Of a DNA stretch of 64,000 nt, positions 27,902-35,837 are shown piece after piece (within the stretch, counting starts at the first letter, position 1; each line of letters begins with the position of its first letter). This DNA is from Rhodoferax ferrireducens T118 (GTDB lineage: Bacteria; Pseudomonadota; Gammaproteobacteria; Burkholderiales; Burkholderiaceae_C). Under the pieces are notes generated by a model that worked only from the letters and a program-made list of their open reading frames with translations, made no database searches and had not been told where the DNA came from. The translations under genes were made by a program, and so were the position numbers. The stretch covers positions 4,402,001 to 4,466,000 of the forward strand of contig NC_007908.1 of NCBI RefSeq assembly GCF_000013605.1, written 5' to 3'.

Positions 27902-30037
27902 ATGACCCCCTCCCTAGCGCCGCCCTGCGTGCCCCAAATTCGCCTCTACCAAAACTGGCTGCGCCAGCACCGCGGCTTGTCGTTTGATTCGTACGACGCT
28001 TTGTGGCGCTGGTCGGTGACCGATCTGGACACTTACTGGCAAAGCATCTGGGACTACTTTGACCTGCAGTCGCCGACGCCGCACAGCGCGGTGTGTGACG
28101 GTGCGCCGATGCCCAACACGCGCTGGTTTACCGGTGCCCGCGTCAACTATGCGCAGCAGGTGTTGCGCCATGTGGCCGCGGCCGATGCGGGCGGCTTCCC
28201 GGCCATCCTCAGCCACAATGAAGAGACGCTAGGCAGCGCACCGGCCCGGCAGTTGAGCTGGCCCGAGCTGCGCCGCCAGGTCGCCTCGCTGGCACTGCAC
28301 CTGCAGGCGCAAGGGGTGCTTGCGGGCGACCGCGTCGCCGCCTACCTGCCCAACAGTGCGGAGACGATGGTGGCTTTTCTGGCCACGGTGAGCATCGGTG
28401 CGGTGTGGAGCGTTTGCGCGCCTGACATGGGCAGCAACGCGGTGCTGGACCGCTTCCAGCAAATCGAACCGAAGGTGCTGATCGCCTGCGACGGCGTCAC
28501 CTACGGCGGGCGCGAGCTGGACCGTCGCGCGGTGCTGGCCGAGCTGTGCGCGGCACTGCCCTCGGTGCGGCATCTGATTCTGCAGAGCAACCTGGGGCTG
28601 CCTACAGACACTATTAAAACAGTAGCTAGTCAAGCTTGTTTCACGGAGGCTACAGGCCAAAATGATGCAAAGACTGACGCCTTCGAGCCGCTTTGGCTGC
28701 CCTTCGATCATCCGCTGTGGGTGGTCTATTCGAGTGGCACCACGGGCCTGCCCAAACCGATTGTGCACGGCCATGGCGGCACGATACTGGTGGCACTGGC
28801 GCTGAAAAACCTGCACAACGACATCGGCTGCAGTTACGACCCCAACACGCTCGGCGAGCGCTACCACTGGTACAGCACCACCGGCTGGGTGATGTGGAAC
28901 GCGCAAGCCAGTGGCCTGCTCAGCGGCACCACCTGCTGCCTTTTTGACGGCAGCCCGGGCGGGCGCAGCGTCGATGCCGCGGGCAGCAAAGTGGCGCCTG
29001 ACTGGACCACCTTGTGGCGTTTTGCCGCCGAGCTGAAAGTGACCTTTTTTGGCGCCGGTGCCGCGTTTTATGCCAACTGCCTGAAGGCCGATGTGAACCT
29101 GGGCGAATGCGGCGACCTCTCCCGTGTGCGGGCGCTGGGCAGCACCGGCTCACCCTTGAGTCCCGAGGCGCAGGCCTGGGGGACCGAGCAGTTTGCCCAT
29201 TTGAGGGCGAATGCCGCCGCGCCGGGCCGCCCCAAGCAAGGCATGGCCTCCTCGGGGGGCAGCGACCCACACGCAGTGGGCGAGCGTGGGGGCGATATCT
29301 GGTGGTGCAATATTTCTGGCGGTACCGATTTTTGTGGTGCCTTCATCGGGGGCAACCGTGAATTGCCTTTGATTCCCGGTGAAATGCAGTGCCGCCTGCT
29401 CGGCTGCGCGGTCGAGGCCAGGAACGAGCAGGGTGAGCCGGTGATCGATGAGGTGGGCGAGCTGGTGTGCACCCAGCCGATCCCGAGCATGCCGCTGTAT
29501 TTATGGGGCGACGTGGGCAAGCAGCGCTACCTGGCCAGCTACTTCGACACCTACCCCGGCGTCTGGCGTCATGGCGACTGGCTCAAGATCGGGCGCAACG
29601 GCGGCTGCGTGATCTATGGCCGCTCGGATGCCACCATCAACCGCCACGGCCTGCGCATGGGCACCAGCGAGCTCTACAGCGCGGTGGAGGCGCTGCCCGA
29701 AGTGCTGGACTCGATGGTGGTCGATCTCGAATACCTGGGGCGCGAGAGTTACATGCCGCTGTTTGTGGTGCTGCGCGAAGGTCTGGCGCTGGACGACACC
29801 GTCCGGGCCAAGCTGGTGAACGCGATCAAAACCGCCTTATCGCCGCGCTTTGTTCCCGATGAAATTTTTCAGGTGGCGGAGATTCCGCGCACCTTGTCGG
29901 GCAAGAAGCAGGAGCTGCCGATCAAGAAGCTGCTGCTGGGGCAGCCGCTGGACAAGGTGCTCAACCGCGAGGCGATGGCCAACCCGGCTTGTCTGGACTG
30001 GTATGTGGCCCTGGCGCGGGCACGGTCGCAGCCCTGA
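27902..30037 (+). CDS. Acetoacetyl-CoA synthetase, carrying two in-frame repeat insertions
   Basis: 711 aa, longer than the usual 650 or so. The AMP-binding core is intact: YSSGTTGLPKPIVHGHGG (phosphate loop), ISGGTDFCGAF, LWGDVGKQRYLASYF, GRSDATINRHGLRMGTSE, and the C-terminal LSGKKQELPIKK with the catalytic lysine. It would activate acetoacetate to acetoacetyl-CoA for ketone-body or PHB metabolism. The extra length comes mainly from two unconserved segments at about residues 236-256 and 440-464, which coincide with repeat elements in the DNA. Whether the enzyme stays active is unknown, but the frame is uninterrupted. Confidence 0.92.
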   Translation: MTPSLAPPCVPQIRLYQNWLRQHRGLSFDSYDALWRWSVTDLDTYWQSIWDYFDLQSPTPHSAVCDGAPMPNTRWFTGARVNYAQQVLRHVAAADAGGFPAILSHNEETLGSAPARQLSWPELRRQVASLALHLQAQGVLAGDRVAAYLPNSAETMVAFLATVSIGAVWSVCAPDMGSNAVLDRFQQIEPKVLIACDGVTYGGRELDRRAVLAELCAALPSVRHLILQSNLGLPTDTIKTVASQACFTEATGQNDAKTDAFEPLWLPFDHPLWVVYSSGTTGLPKPIVHGHGGTILVALALKNLHNDIGCSYDPNTLGERYHWYSTTGWVMWNAQASGLLSGTTCCLFDGSPGGRSVDAAGSKVAPDWTTLWRFAAELKVTFFGAGAAFYANCLKADVNLGECGDLSRVRALGSTGSPLSPEAQAWGTEQFAHLRANAAAPGRPKQGMASSGGSDPHAVGERGGDIWWCNISGGTDFCGAFIGGNRELPLIPGEMQCRLLGCAVEARNEQGEPVIDEVGELVCTQPIPSMPLYLWGDVGKQRYLASYFDTYPGVWRHGDWLKIGRNGGCVIYGRSDATINRHGLRMGTSELYSAVEALPEVLDSMVVDLEYLGRESYMPLFVVLREGLALDDTVRAKLVNAIKTALSPRFVPDEIFQVAEIPRTLSGKKQELPIKKLLLGQPLDKVLNREAMANPACLDWYVALARARSQP
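28608..28668. repeat. Repeat copy C inserted within the acetoacetyl-CoA synthetase gene
   Basis: The DNA here (ACTATTAAAACAGTAGCTAG, then TTGTTTCACGGAGGCTACAG, GCCAAAATGAT) has the same blocks as intergenic copies A and B. It is read through in frame as a Thr/Ala/Gln-rich segment lying between conserved blocks of the enzyme. Confidence 0.55.
29224..29293. repeat. Second, GC-rich repeat-like insertion in the same gene
   Basis: The segment GGGCCGCCCCAAGCAAGGC ... CTCGGGGGGCAGCGACCC ... GAGCGTGGGGGC resembles another short repeat I know from Comamonadaceae intergenic regions. In the protein it encodes a Gly/Ala/Pro-rich stretch with no counterpart in the family, just before the conserved DIWW...ISGGTD block. 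No other copy is seen in this window. Confidence 0.45.
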
Positions 30038-30049
30038 GGCCGCTGCCAT

Positions 30050-30466
30050 TCAGGCTTGGGTGTCGTCCTGCGCCAGCACGCCGTCGATGTAGTACCAGCG
30101 CCCGTCTTCCCGCACAAAGCGGCTGGTCTCGTGCATGCGCCCAGCGCGCCCGTTCTCGCGGTAGCGCGCCACAAATTCCACCACCCCGGCCTCCCCGGTG
30201 GCCTGCGCGTGGCGCAGCTCCAGCCCCAGCCATTTGAGCGGCGGCAATTCCAGCTCGCCCGGCGAGGTGGACGGGTGCCAGGTGGCCAGCAAATAGTCGA
30301 TCAGCCCTAGCACATAGGCGCTGTAGCGCGAGCGCATCAGCGCCTCGGGCGTGGGGGCGTACACACCGTCGGCCAGACCGGCGTGCCACGGGCCGCAGCA
30401 GTTGCCATAGGTTTCGCCGCTGTCGCAAGGACAGGCCGCGCGGGCCGGGTGCAGGTTCTTTTTCAT
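30050..30466 (-). CDS. YchJ-like SEC-C motif protein (UPF0225)
   Basis: 138 aa from MKKNLHPARAAC; the longer upstream frame is unlikely. The N-terminal SEC-C zinc motif CPCDSGETYGNCCGPWH is followed by PTPEALMRSRYSAYVLGLIDYLLATWHPS and VVEFVARYRENGRAGRMHETSRFVREDGRWYYIDG in separate conserved blocks, an NTF2-like fold. Family function is unknown. It converges on the acetoacetyl-CoA synthetase gene, 12 bp apart. Confidence 0.9.
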   Translation of the reverse strand: MKKNLHPARAACPCDSGETYGNCCGPWHAGLADGVYAPTPEALMRSRYSAYVLGLIDYLLATWHPSTSPGELELPPLKWLGLELRHAQATGEAGVVEFVARYRENGRAGRMHETSRFVREDGRWYYIDGVLAQDDTQA

Positions 30467-30667
30467 GAAAGCAATGGTAGCGGGTACAGGTCGTGCCTGG
30501 CCGCGCTGCACCGGGCGACGGGTTCGCCGGCTGGCCTGATGGGCGGTTGATAAAAATCAAAAAATCGAATGCTTGCAAGCCTATGCTGACCCTTTTCCTT
30601 CCCCATGCCGAGCGTCACGCAAGACACATCCCGGCATCAGGCCTCGCACAACTTCAAGGAGATGAGC

Positions 30668-31675
30668 ATGCAAGCCAGCCCGGAAAAACTGCTCTGGATG
30701 TACGAGACGATGGTCGAAATCCGGAACTACGAAGAGACCATGGCCAACGTCTACCTGGAGGGCAAATTGCCGCCCCAGATTCAAAAAGGACTGGCATTCG
30801 ATATTGGCTCCGGCCCCGTGCCCGGTGAGATGCATCTGGCGGCTGGTCAGGAGCCGGTCGCGGTCGGCGTTTGCGCCCATCTGAAGAAGGAAGACACGGT
30901 GGTGGGCACCCACCGGCCGCATCACTTTGCGATTGCCAAAGGCGTGCCGCTCGACAAGATGACGGCCGAGATGTTTGGCAAGGTCACGGGACTGGGCAAG
31001 GGCAAGGGCGGCCACATGCACCTGTTTGACCCCGAGCACAAGTTCAGTTGCAGCGGCATCATCGGGGCCAGTTTGCCGCCGGCCTGCGGGGCTGGCCTGG
31101 CCGCCAAGAAAATGGGGGAAGACTGGGTGGCGGTTGCGTTCTTTGGTGAAGGCGCCGCCAATCAGGGTTCGTTTCATGAGTCCCTGAACCTTGCTGCGCT
31201 CTGGCGCTTGCCGGTGATCTTCGTCTGCGAAGACAACAATTGGGCGATCTCGGTGCCAAAGTCCAACGCGACCAGTATCGAGTGGGTGGCGGACCGCGCA
31301 TCGGCTTACGGCATACCCGGCATCAAGGTCGCGAACAATGACGCGCTGGAAGTGTATGAGGCGGTGGCGCCCGCGATCGAGCGCGCCCGTCTCGGCGAGG
31401 GCCCGAGTCTGATCGAGGTGAAGACCGACCGTTACCTGGGCCATTTTCAGGGCGACCCGGAGGTCTATCGACCCAAGGACGAGGTCAGCAATCTGCGCAA
31501 GAACGATCCGATCCCGAAGCTGGCCGCCCTGCTGAAAAGCCGCGGCCTGATGACCGACGCCGAAGAAGGCGTCATCGTGGCCCGGGCCAAAGAGCGGGTG
31601 GCCGGTGCCTTCGCCTTTGCCCGCCAGAGCGCCTATCCGGCCGCGCAGGATGCGCTCAATGATGTCTTTGCCTGA
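30668..31675 (+). CDS. TPP-dependent dehydrogenase E1 component, alpha subunit (acetoin dehydrogenase/PDH-like)
   Basis: 335 aa. I chose the ATG six bases after AAGGAG (giving MQASPEKLLWMYE) over the ATG that touches the Shine-Dalgarno. The thiamine diphosphate motif is present (GEGAANQG ... CEDNNWAI), as is GKGKGGHMHLFD and the phosphorylation-loop-like VKTDRYLGHFQGDPEVYR. Together with the next gene it forms an alpha2beta2 E1 that decarboxylates a 2-oxo acid or acetoin. It heads an operon with E1 beta, a lone lipoyl domain and a lipoate ligase, so the substrate cannot be fixed from neighbours. Confidence 0.88.
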   Translation: MQASPEKLLWMYETMVEIRNYEETMANVYLEGKLPPQIQKGLAFDIGSGPVPGEMHLAAGQEPVAVGVCAHLKKEDTVVGTHRPHHFAIAKGVPLDKMTAEMFGKVTGLGKGKGGHMHLFDPEHKFSCSGIIGASLPPACGAGLAAKKMGEDWVAVAFFGEGAANQGSFHESLNLAALWRLPVIFVCEDNNWAISVPKSNATSIEWVADRASAYGIPGIKVANNDALEVYEAVAPAIERARLGEGPSLIEVKTDRYLGHFQGDPEVYRPKDEVSNLRKNDPIPKLAALLKSRGLMTDAEEGVIVARAKERVAGAFAFARQSAYPAAQDALNDVFA

Positions 31676-31705
31676 ACCGGCAACCCAAAATTCCAGGAGC
31701 AGAAC

Positions 31706-32746
31706 ATGAGCACGACCCGCAAACTCACCATGGCCCAGGCAATCTCGGAGGCCATGGCGCAGGAAATGACACGCGACCCCAATGTGTTCGTCATGGGCGA
31801 AGACATTGGCGCCTACGGCGGCATCTTTGGCGCCACCGGTGGCTTGCTCGACAAGTTCGGCCCGGACCGCATCATGGACACGCCGATCTCCGAGACGGCC
31901 TTCATCGGGACCGCCACCGGTGCGGCCGCCGCTGGCCTGCGACCGATCGTGGAGCTGATGTTTGTCGACTTCTTTGGCGTCTGCATGGACCAGATCTACA
32001 ACCACCTGGCCAAAAACACCTACATGGCCGGCGGCAACCTCAAGCTGCCGGTGGTGCTGACGACCGCGATTGGCGGCGGCTACAACGACGCCGCCCAGCA
32101 CTCGCAGTGTCTGTACGCCACCTTTGCCCACATGCCGGGCCTCAAGGTCGTGGTGCCGTCGAACGCCTACGACGCCAAAGGCCTGATGATCCAGGCCATC
32201 CGCGATGACAACCCGGTCATGTTCATGTACCACAAGGGCATCATGGGCCTGCCGTGGATGGCGTATTTCGAGGGCAGCAGCAACGAGGTGCCCGAGGCGG
32301 GCTACACCATCCCGTTCGGGCAGGCCAAGGTGGTGCGCGAAGGGCAGGACGCCACCATCGTGACGATCAGCCAGATGGTGCAGAAGGCGCTGCTGGCGGC
32401 GGACGAACTGGCGCGCGAGGGCATCAACGCAGAAGTGATTGACCTGCGCACGCTGGTGCCGCTCGACCGCGCTGCGGTGCTCAAGTCCGTGGCCAAAACC
32501 GGACGGCTCCTGATCGCCGACGAGGACTACTTGGGCTTTGGCCTGACCGGTGAAATCTCGGCCACCGTGGCGGAAAACCTGGACACAGTGGTCCTGAAAG
32601 CGCCGATCAAGCGGCTCGCGCTGCCCAATGTGCCAATCCCCTACAGCCGGCCGCTGGAACAGTTTGTCATACCGCAGGTGAAGGGCATCGTTGAAGCGGT
32701 TCAAAAGCTGATGCAGGCGCGCATGGCGGAAGGAGTCGCCGCATGA
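31706..32746 (+). CDS. TPP-dependent dehydrogenase E1 component, beta subunit
   Basis: 346 aa. The transketolase-like pyrimidine-binding domain shows VFVMGEDIGAYGG and TPISETAFIGTATGAAAAGLRP in separate blocks, and the C-terminal domain has EVIDLRTLVPLDR and LIADEDYLGFGLTGEIS. It is the partner of the E1 alpha encoded 30 bp upstream. Its last 4 bp overlap the start of the lipoyl-domain gene (ATGA). The sequence resembles AcoB-type subunits, but PDH- or BCKDH-type use is not excluded. Confidence 0.88.
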   Translation: MSTTRKLTMAQAISEAMAQEMTRDPNVFVMGEDIGAYGGIFGATGGLLDKFGPDRIMDTPISETAFIGTATGAAAAGLRPIVELMFVDFFGVCMDQIYNHLAKNTYMAGGNLKLPVVLTTAIGGGYNDAAQHSQCLYATFAHMPGLKVVVPSNAYDAKGLMIQAIRDDNPVMFMYHKGIMGLPWMAYFEGSSNEVPEAGYTIPFGQAKVVREGQDATIVTISQMVQKALLAADELAREGINAEVIDLRTLVPLDRAAVLKSVAKTGRLLIADEDYLGFGLTGEISATVAENLDTVVLKAPIKRLALPNVPIPYSRPLEQFVIPQVKGIVEAVQKLMQARMAEGVAA

Positions 32747-32994
32747 CCGGCATCACGCTCAGTCCTGACGCCTGGAAAGACATTGACCCGGCCACCGAGG
32801 CGCTGCTGGACAAATGGCTGGTGGCCGAGGGCGACACCGTGCGCGCCGGACAGACACTGGCCAATGTTGTTCTGGTCAAGGCGAACCAGGACATCGTGGC
32901 ACCCGATGACGGCCGCGTCGAGAAGATCCTGGTGCCAGCCGGCGAGACCTTCGCCCGGGGCAAGCCGATTGCCGTGCTGAAGGAGCTGCCGTAA
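32743..32994 (+). CDS. Free-standing lipoyl-domain protein
   Basis: 83 aa, one biotinyl/lipoyl domain and nothing else. Lys46 in LVKANQDIVAP occupies the position of the lipoylated lysine, but the usual preceding Asp (DKA) is Val here. The flanking glycine turns GDTVRAGQTLA and DDGRVEKILV support the fold. There is no peripheral-subunit-binding or acyltransferase domain, so it is not a complete E2. It probably carries the acyl or electron-accepting lipoamide for the E1 pair, unless a full E2 is encoded elsewhere. It is translationally coupled to E1 beta. Confidence 0.82.
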   Translation: MTGITLSPDAWKDIDPATEALLDKWLVAEGDTVRAGQTLANVVLVKANQDIVAPDDGRVEKILVPAGETFARGKPIAVLKELP

Positions 32995-33689
32995 ACCCCG
33001 CCCTTCAAGAGCAGGCGTGGAACCGTCGTGAGCTTGCGCTGGCAGGGGCAGGCCCGCGTTTTCGTGTCTGGACCTACGCCGCGCCCGCCATTGTGCTGGG
33101 TTGTTCGCAACGCGCCCTGCGCGATGACATCGAACGCCGCCTCCGCGGACGGGCCGAACTGACGCTGCGTGAGTCAGGCGGCGGCGCTGTTCTGACCGGC
33201 CCGTGGCTGGTCAGCGTCTCGGTCGTTTTGCCGCCGGAGCACCCTTGGGTTTGCAAGGGCCTGATCGACAGCTATCGGCACTTGGGGCAGTTGCATGTGG
33301 AGGTACTCAAGGCGTTCGGCGTGGCCGCGCGTGCCCTGCCGCCGCAGGAACTGCCAAGCGCCCATGAGGCCAGCGCGGTCAGCACCGTGAGCTGGGCCTG
33401 CTTTGGCGGCCTGTCGCCATGGGAGCTGGTGAATGCCGAGGGCCGCAAGCTGGTGGGTCTGGCGCAGCGCAGGTGCCGCAGTGGCGTGCTGCTGGTAGCC
33501 GGTACCCTGGTGGGCCCGGTTGACTGGGCCTTGCTCTGTGACGCCATGGGCTACCGCCAGCATGAGTCCCTGCTGCGGCACGGCACCGTCAGCGCGCAAG
33601 AGATGGCTGGCGGCCCGATCGGGCCTGAGCGCTTTGCGGCCGTCTTGACGCAGTGGCTTGAGCGCGAACTCCTGACAAGCCGGGCCTAG
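32991..33689 (+). CDS. Lipoate-protein ligase A-like protein, start unresolved
   Basis: A BPL/LplA-type fold: RFRVWTYAAPAIVLGCSQ, then LRESGGGAVLTGPWLVSVSV (the RRxxGGGAVxxD-like loop), and EGRKLVGLAQRRCRSGVLLVAG with the conserved lysine. Recognisable family sequence begins right after the lipoyl-gene stop (NPALQEQAWNRREL), yet no ATG, GTG or TTG occurs in frame between a stop at 32907 and a GTG at 33093. Starting there would remove the first conserved strand. An unusual start codon (GTA follows AAGGAG by five bases) or a sequence error is possible. Its likely job is to load the adjacent lipoyl domain. Confidence 0.72.
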   Translation, partial: VNPALQEQAWNRRELALAGAGPRFRVWTYAAPAIVLGCSQRALRDDIERRLRGRAELTLRESGGGAVLTGPWLVSVSVVLPPEHPWVCKGLIDSYRHLGQLHVEVLKAFGVAARALPPQELPSAHEASAVSTVSWACFGGLSPWELVNAEGRKLVGLAQRRCRSGVLLVAGTLVGPVDWALLCDAMGYRQHESLLRHGTVSAQEMAGGPIGPERFAAVLTQWLERELLTSRA

Positions 33690-33712
33690 ATTCTCCTGCG
33701 ATCCAACCAGGT

Positions 33713-34372
33713 CTACTGCAGCGCGCTGCCCACCACATTGATGCTGAGCGCCAGGATCAGCATATTGAAGGCAAAGGACAGCATGGCATGCAGCGTCGTG
33801 AGCCGGCGCATGCCACGCGAGCTCACCTGCACGTCGGACACCTGCGACGTCATGCCGATCACATGCGCGTAATACAGAAAGTCGAAATAGTCCGGATCCC
33901 CGCCACCGGGAAACTGCAGGCCGGGGCCGGCGGGCTGCTTGCGTTGTTCTTCCTGGTAATAACGGTGCGCATAATGAAAGGCAAAAATAGCCTGGATGAA
34001 AAGCCATGACGCCGCCAGCGCCGCCATCGACAGCGCTATGTGCAGCGTGCGCTCCATGCCCGAGAGATCCCGCGTGTGCTGCATCATGAAGACAATGGCA
34101 GCCACGCAAGCCAGGGTGGCCAATACCAGCACCAGAAAAATGACCACACTGGGTTCGTCCTGTGCCTGCGCTCGCTCGCGCGTGCGCCGGCCGTCAAAGC
34201 GCATGCAAAGCCACCAGGCCAGCAGCAGGTAGACCGCAATGCCCGCACACCATGCCAGCAGCCCGCGAAGCGGCCATACCAGCGGCAGCGGCAGTGCCGC
34301 CGTCAGCAGGCCAGCCAGCAAGCCGTAGCCCAGACGCTGCAGACCGGTGGTTTCAGAAATATGTTTGCGCAT
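33713..34372 (-). CDS. DUF1345-family membrane protein
   Basis: 219 aa from MRKHISETTGLQRLG; 29 further codons upstream are open. Five or six hydrophobic segments are visible (LLAGLLTAALPLPLVWPL; LLAWCAGIAVYLLLAWWL; VVIFLVLVLATLACVAAIVF; LSMAALAASWLFIQAIFAF; LHAMLSFAFNMLILALSINVV). The motif YYQEEQ ... PDYFDFLYYAHVIGMTSQVSDV is characteristic of DUF1345. No function is known. It converges on the lipoate-ligase gene and is unrelated to the pigment cluster that follows. Confidence 0.85.
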   Translation of the reverse strand: MRKHISETTGLQRLGYGLLAGLLTAALPLPLVWPLRGLLAWCAGIAVYLLLAWWLCMRFDGRRTRERAQAQDEPSVVIFLVLVLATLACVAAIVFMMQHTRDLSGMERTLHIALSMAALAASWLFIQAIFAFHYAHRYYQEEQRKQPAGPGLQFPGGGDPDYFDFLYYAHVIGMTSQVSDVQVSSRGMRRLTTLHAMLSFAFNMLILALSINVVGSALQ

Positions 34373-34683
34373 GGCGCCCATTGTGCCGCGGCAGACCGGA
34401 CCGCTGGCAACAAGTGATTTACACGGTGAAATTTGTCGCGCTTGGCGCCAAGCACTCATCCGTCGAAGTCAGCGACACCAACTACCGTGGAGCAGATTTG
34501 GCCGTATTGCCAGGCGCTCCATTCCGAGCGCTCATAGCCTCACTGGCCAAACTGCCGCTCTTTGTCTGTTTGCGTAGTTGTTTACCTGCTGGGTGCGTTT
34601 ACTAAAATTCGCAAACCCGCACCAGTATTGGTTTGGCGGCGTGTTTTGGTCAGGTAACTGCCGGATTTAGGGCGATTTCTGCG
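34373..34683. other. Intergenic region at the edge of the pigment locus
   Basis: About 310 bp without a supported gene. It contains short partial inverted repeats (for example GGTGCG at about 34588 and CGCACC at about 34617 around an AT-rich core), but no T-run or recognisable RNA. It separates the DUF1345 gene from the end of the dialkylresorcinol operon. Confidence 0.45.
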
Positions 34684-35835
34684 TCAAATCCGCCGTCGGA
34701 ACAGTAAAAAGGCAATCATCAACATCAGCGCTGAAAAACCCGCCAGTCGGCCGACTTGGGACAGTACGCTGGCGACGTCGCCGTTGCGGAGCAACACATT
34801 AAGCAAGCCTTCCAGACCCCAGTTCATGGGGGAGTAGGCTGCAATCTTTTGCATCACTGGAGGCATCACAAACAGTGGCACCATTACGCCGCCCAAGGCG
34901 GCCATCAGCACGTTGAGAATGGGGCCCAAGGTGGCGGCCTGCGCGTGGGTGCTGACGAGACAGGCTACGGTCAACGCCAGACTGACGGCGGCCAGACTGA
35001 TGGCCAACAGCATCAGCAGCAACGCGCCCCAGTCAATACCCTGAAGCGACAAACCTTCACCGCCGATCTGGGGCATAAGCCAGACACCGACCGCCAGCAT
35101 CAGCGCCGCCTGTACGCCGTTGACGGCCAGATAAGGAATAATTTTGCTCACGATCAACTGCCACGGCCTGGCACCCAGGCTGCGCAAGCGCGACAGGGCG
35201 CCGCATGCACGTTCTTCCACGAACAAGCCCGCGATAGAAGCCACCACAAAGAACATGCCGAATACAAGCCAGGCGGGCACGTTTTGCTGCACCGCAGTCG
35301 GGCGCGGCCCCACGCTCATGCGCTCCGCCGCCACGGGCGCGTCACCCGTCAGCGCGGAGGTATTCAGTTGGCGGGGCAGCTTGGCCAGCAGGCCTTCCAC
35401 ACGCAGTTGTGCGGCGATGGCGAGCAGACGCATGCGGTTGGTCGCGAACACGCTGTTGTCTAGACCGGGCTCGGTGAGCAGGCGCGCTTTGGCATCACCA
35501 TGACTGGCAAGGTCATCCATGACTTTGGAAAATCCCGCTTCAACCAGCAACACATATTTCAGGCGGCCGGCGCGCACTTCGTCTTGCCATTGTTCGGGCA
35601 ATGGCTGTGCGGCTCCTGCTTCCTGGGTCCAGCGTTCGATCAGTTTGTCGGCCGTTTTTCCTTGGTCCTGATTGACGACGGCGTAGGCCAGGCTCTTGGT
35701 AGCGGGGGTGTAGACGTCTTTCAGCGCCATCGACATGACGATGATGAACACCATCGGCATGATGAACAGCGCCCCCATGCCATGGATGTCGCGTGACAAC
35801 GCCAGCAGTTCTTTTTTCATCAAAGCCAGCAGCAT
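34684..35835 (-). CDS. ABC-2 type transporter permease of the pigment cluster
   Basis: 383 aa. One N-terminal membrane helix (GALFIMPMVFIIVMSMALKDVY), an extracytoplasmic region of about 170 residues, and five to six C-terminal helices give the YhhJ-like ABC2_membrane topology. The FVEERACGALSRLRSLGARPWQL element is the conserved cytoplasmic loop that couples to the ATPase. It follows the ATPase gene by 2 bp. Such exporter pairs accompany dialkylresorcinol/flexirubin genes in Bacteroidetes, and it probably moves a pigment lipid out of the inner membrane. Confidence 0.88.
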   Translation of the reverse strand: MLLALMKKELLALSRDIHGMGALFIMPMVFIIVMSMALKDVYTPATKSLAYAVVNQDQGKTADKLIERWTQEAGAAQPLPEQWQDEVRAGRLKYVLLVEAGFSKVMDDLASHGDAKARLLTEPGLDNSVFATNRMRLLAIAAQLRVEGLLAKLPRQLNTSALTGDAPVAAERMSVGPRPTAVQQNVPAWLVFGMFFVVASIAGLFVEERACGALSRLRSLGARPWQLIVSKIIPYLAVNGVQAALMLAVGVWLMPQIGGEGLSLQGIDWGALLLMLLAISLAAVSLALTVACLVSTHAQAATLGPILNVLMAALGGVMVPLFVMPPVMQKIAAYSPMNWGLEGLLNVLLRNGDVASVLSQVGRLAGFSALMLMIAFLLFRRRI

Positions 35836-35837
35836 GA

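Noticed and set aside
30581..32704. A 707-codon minus-strand open frame across the E1 alpha/beta genes
   Set aside because: It is the antisense shadow of two strongly conserved genes. Its translation is His/Arg/Gly-rich with no domain, as expected for high-GC antisense frames.
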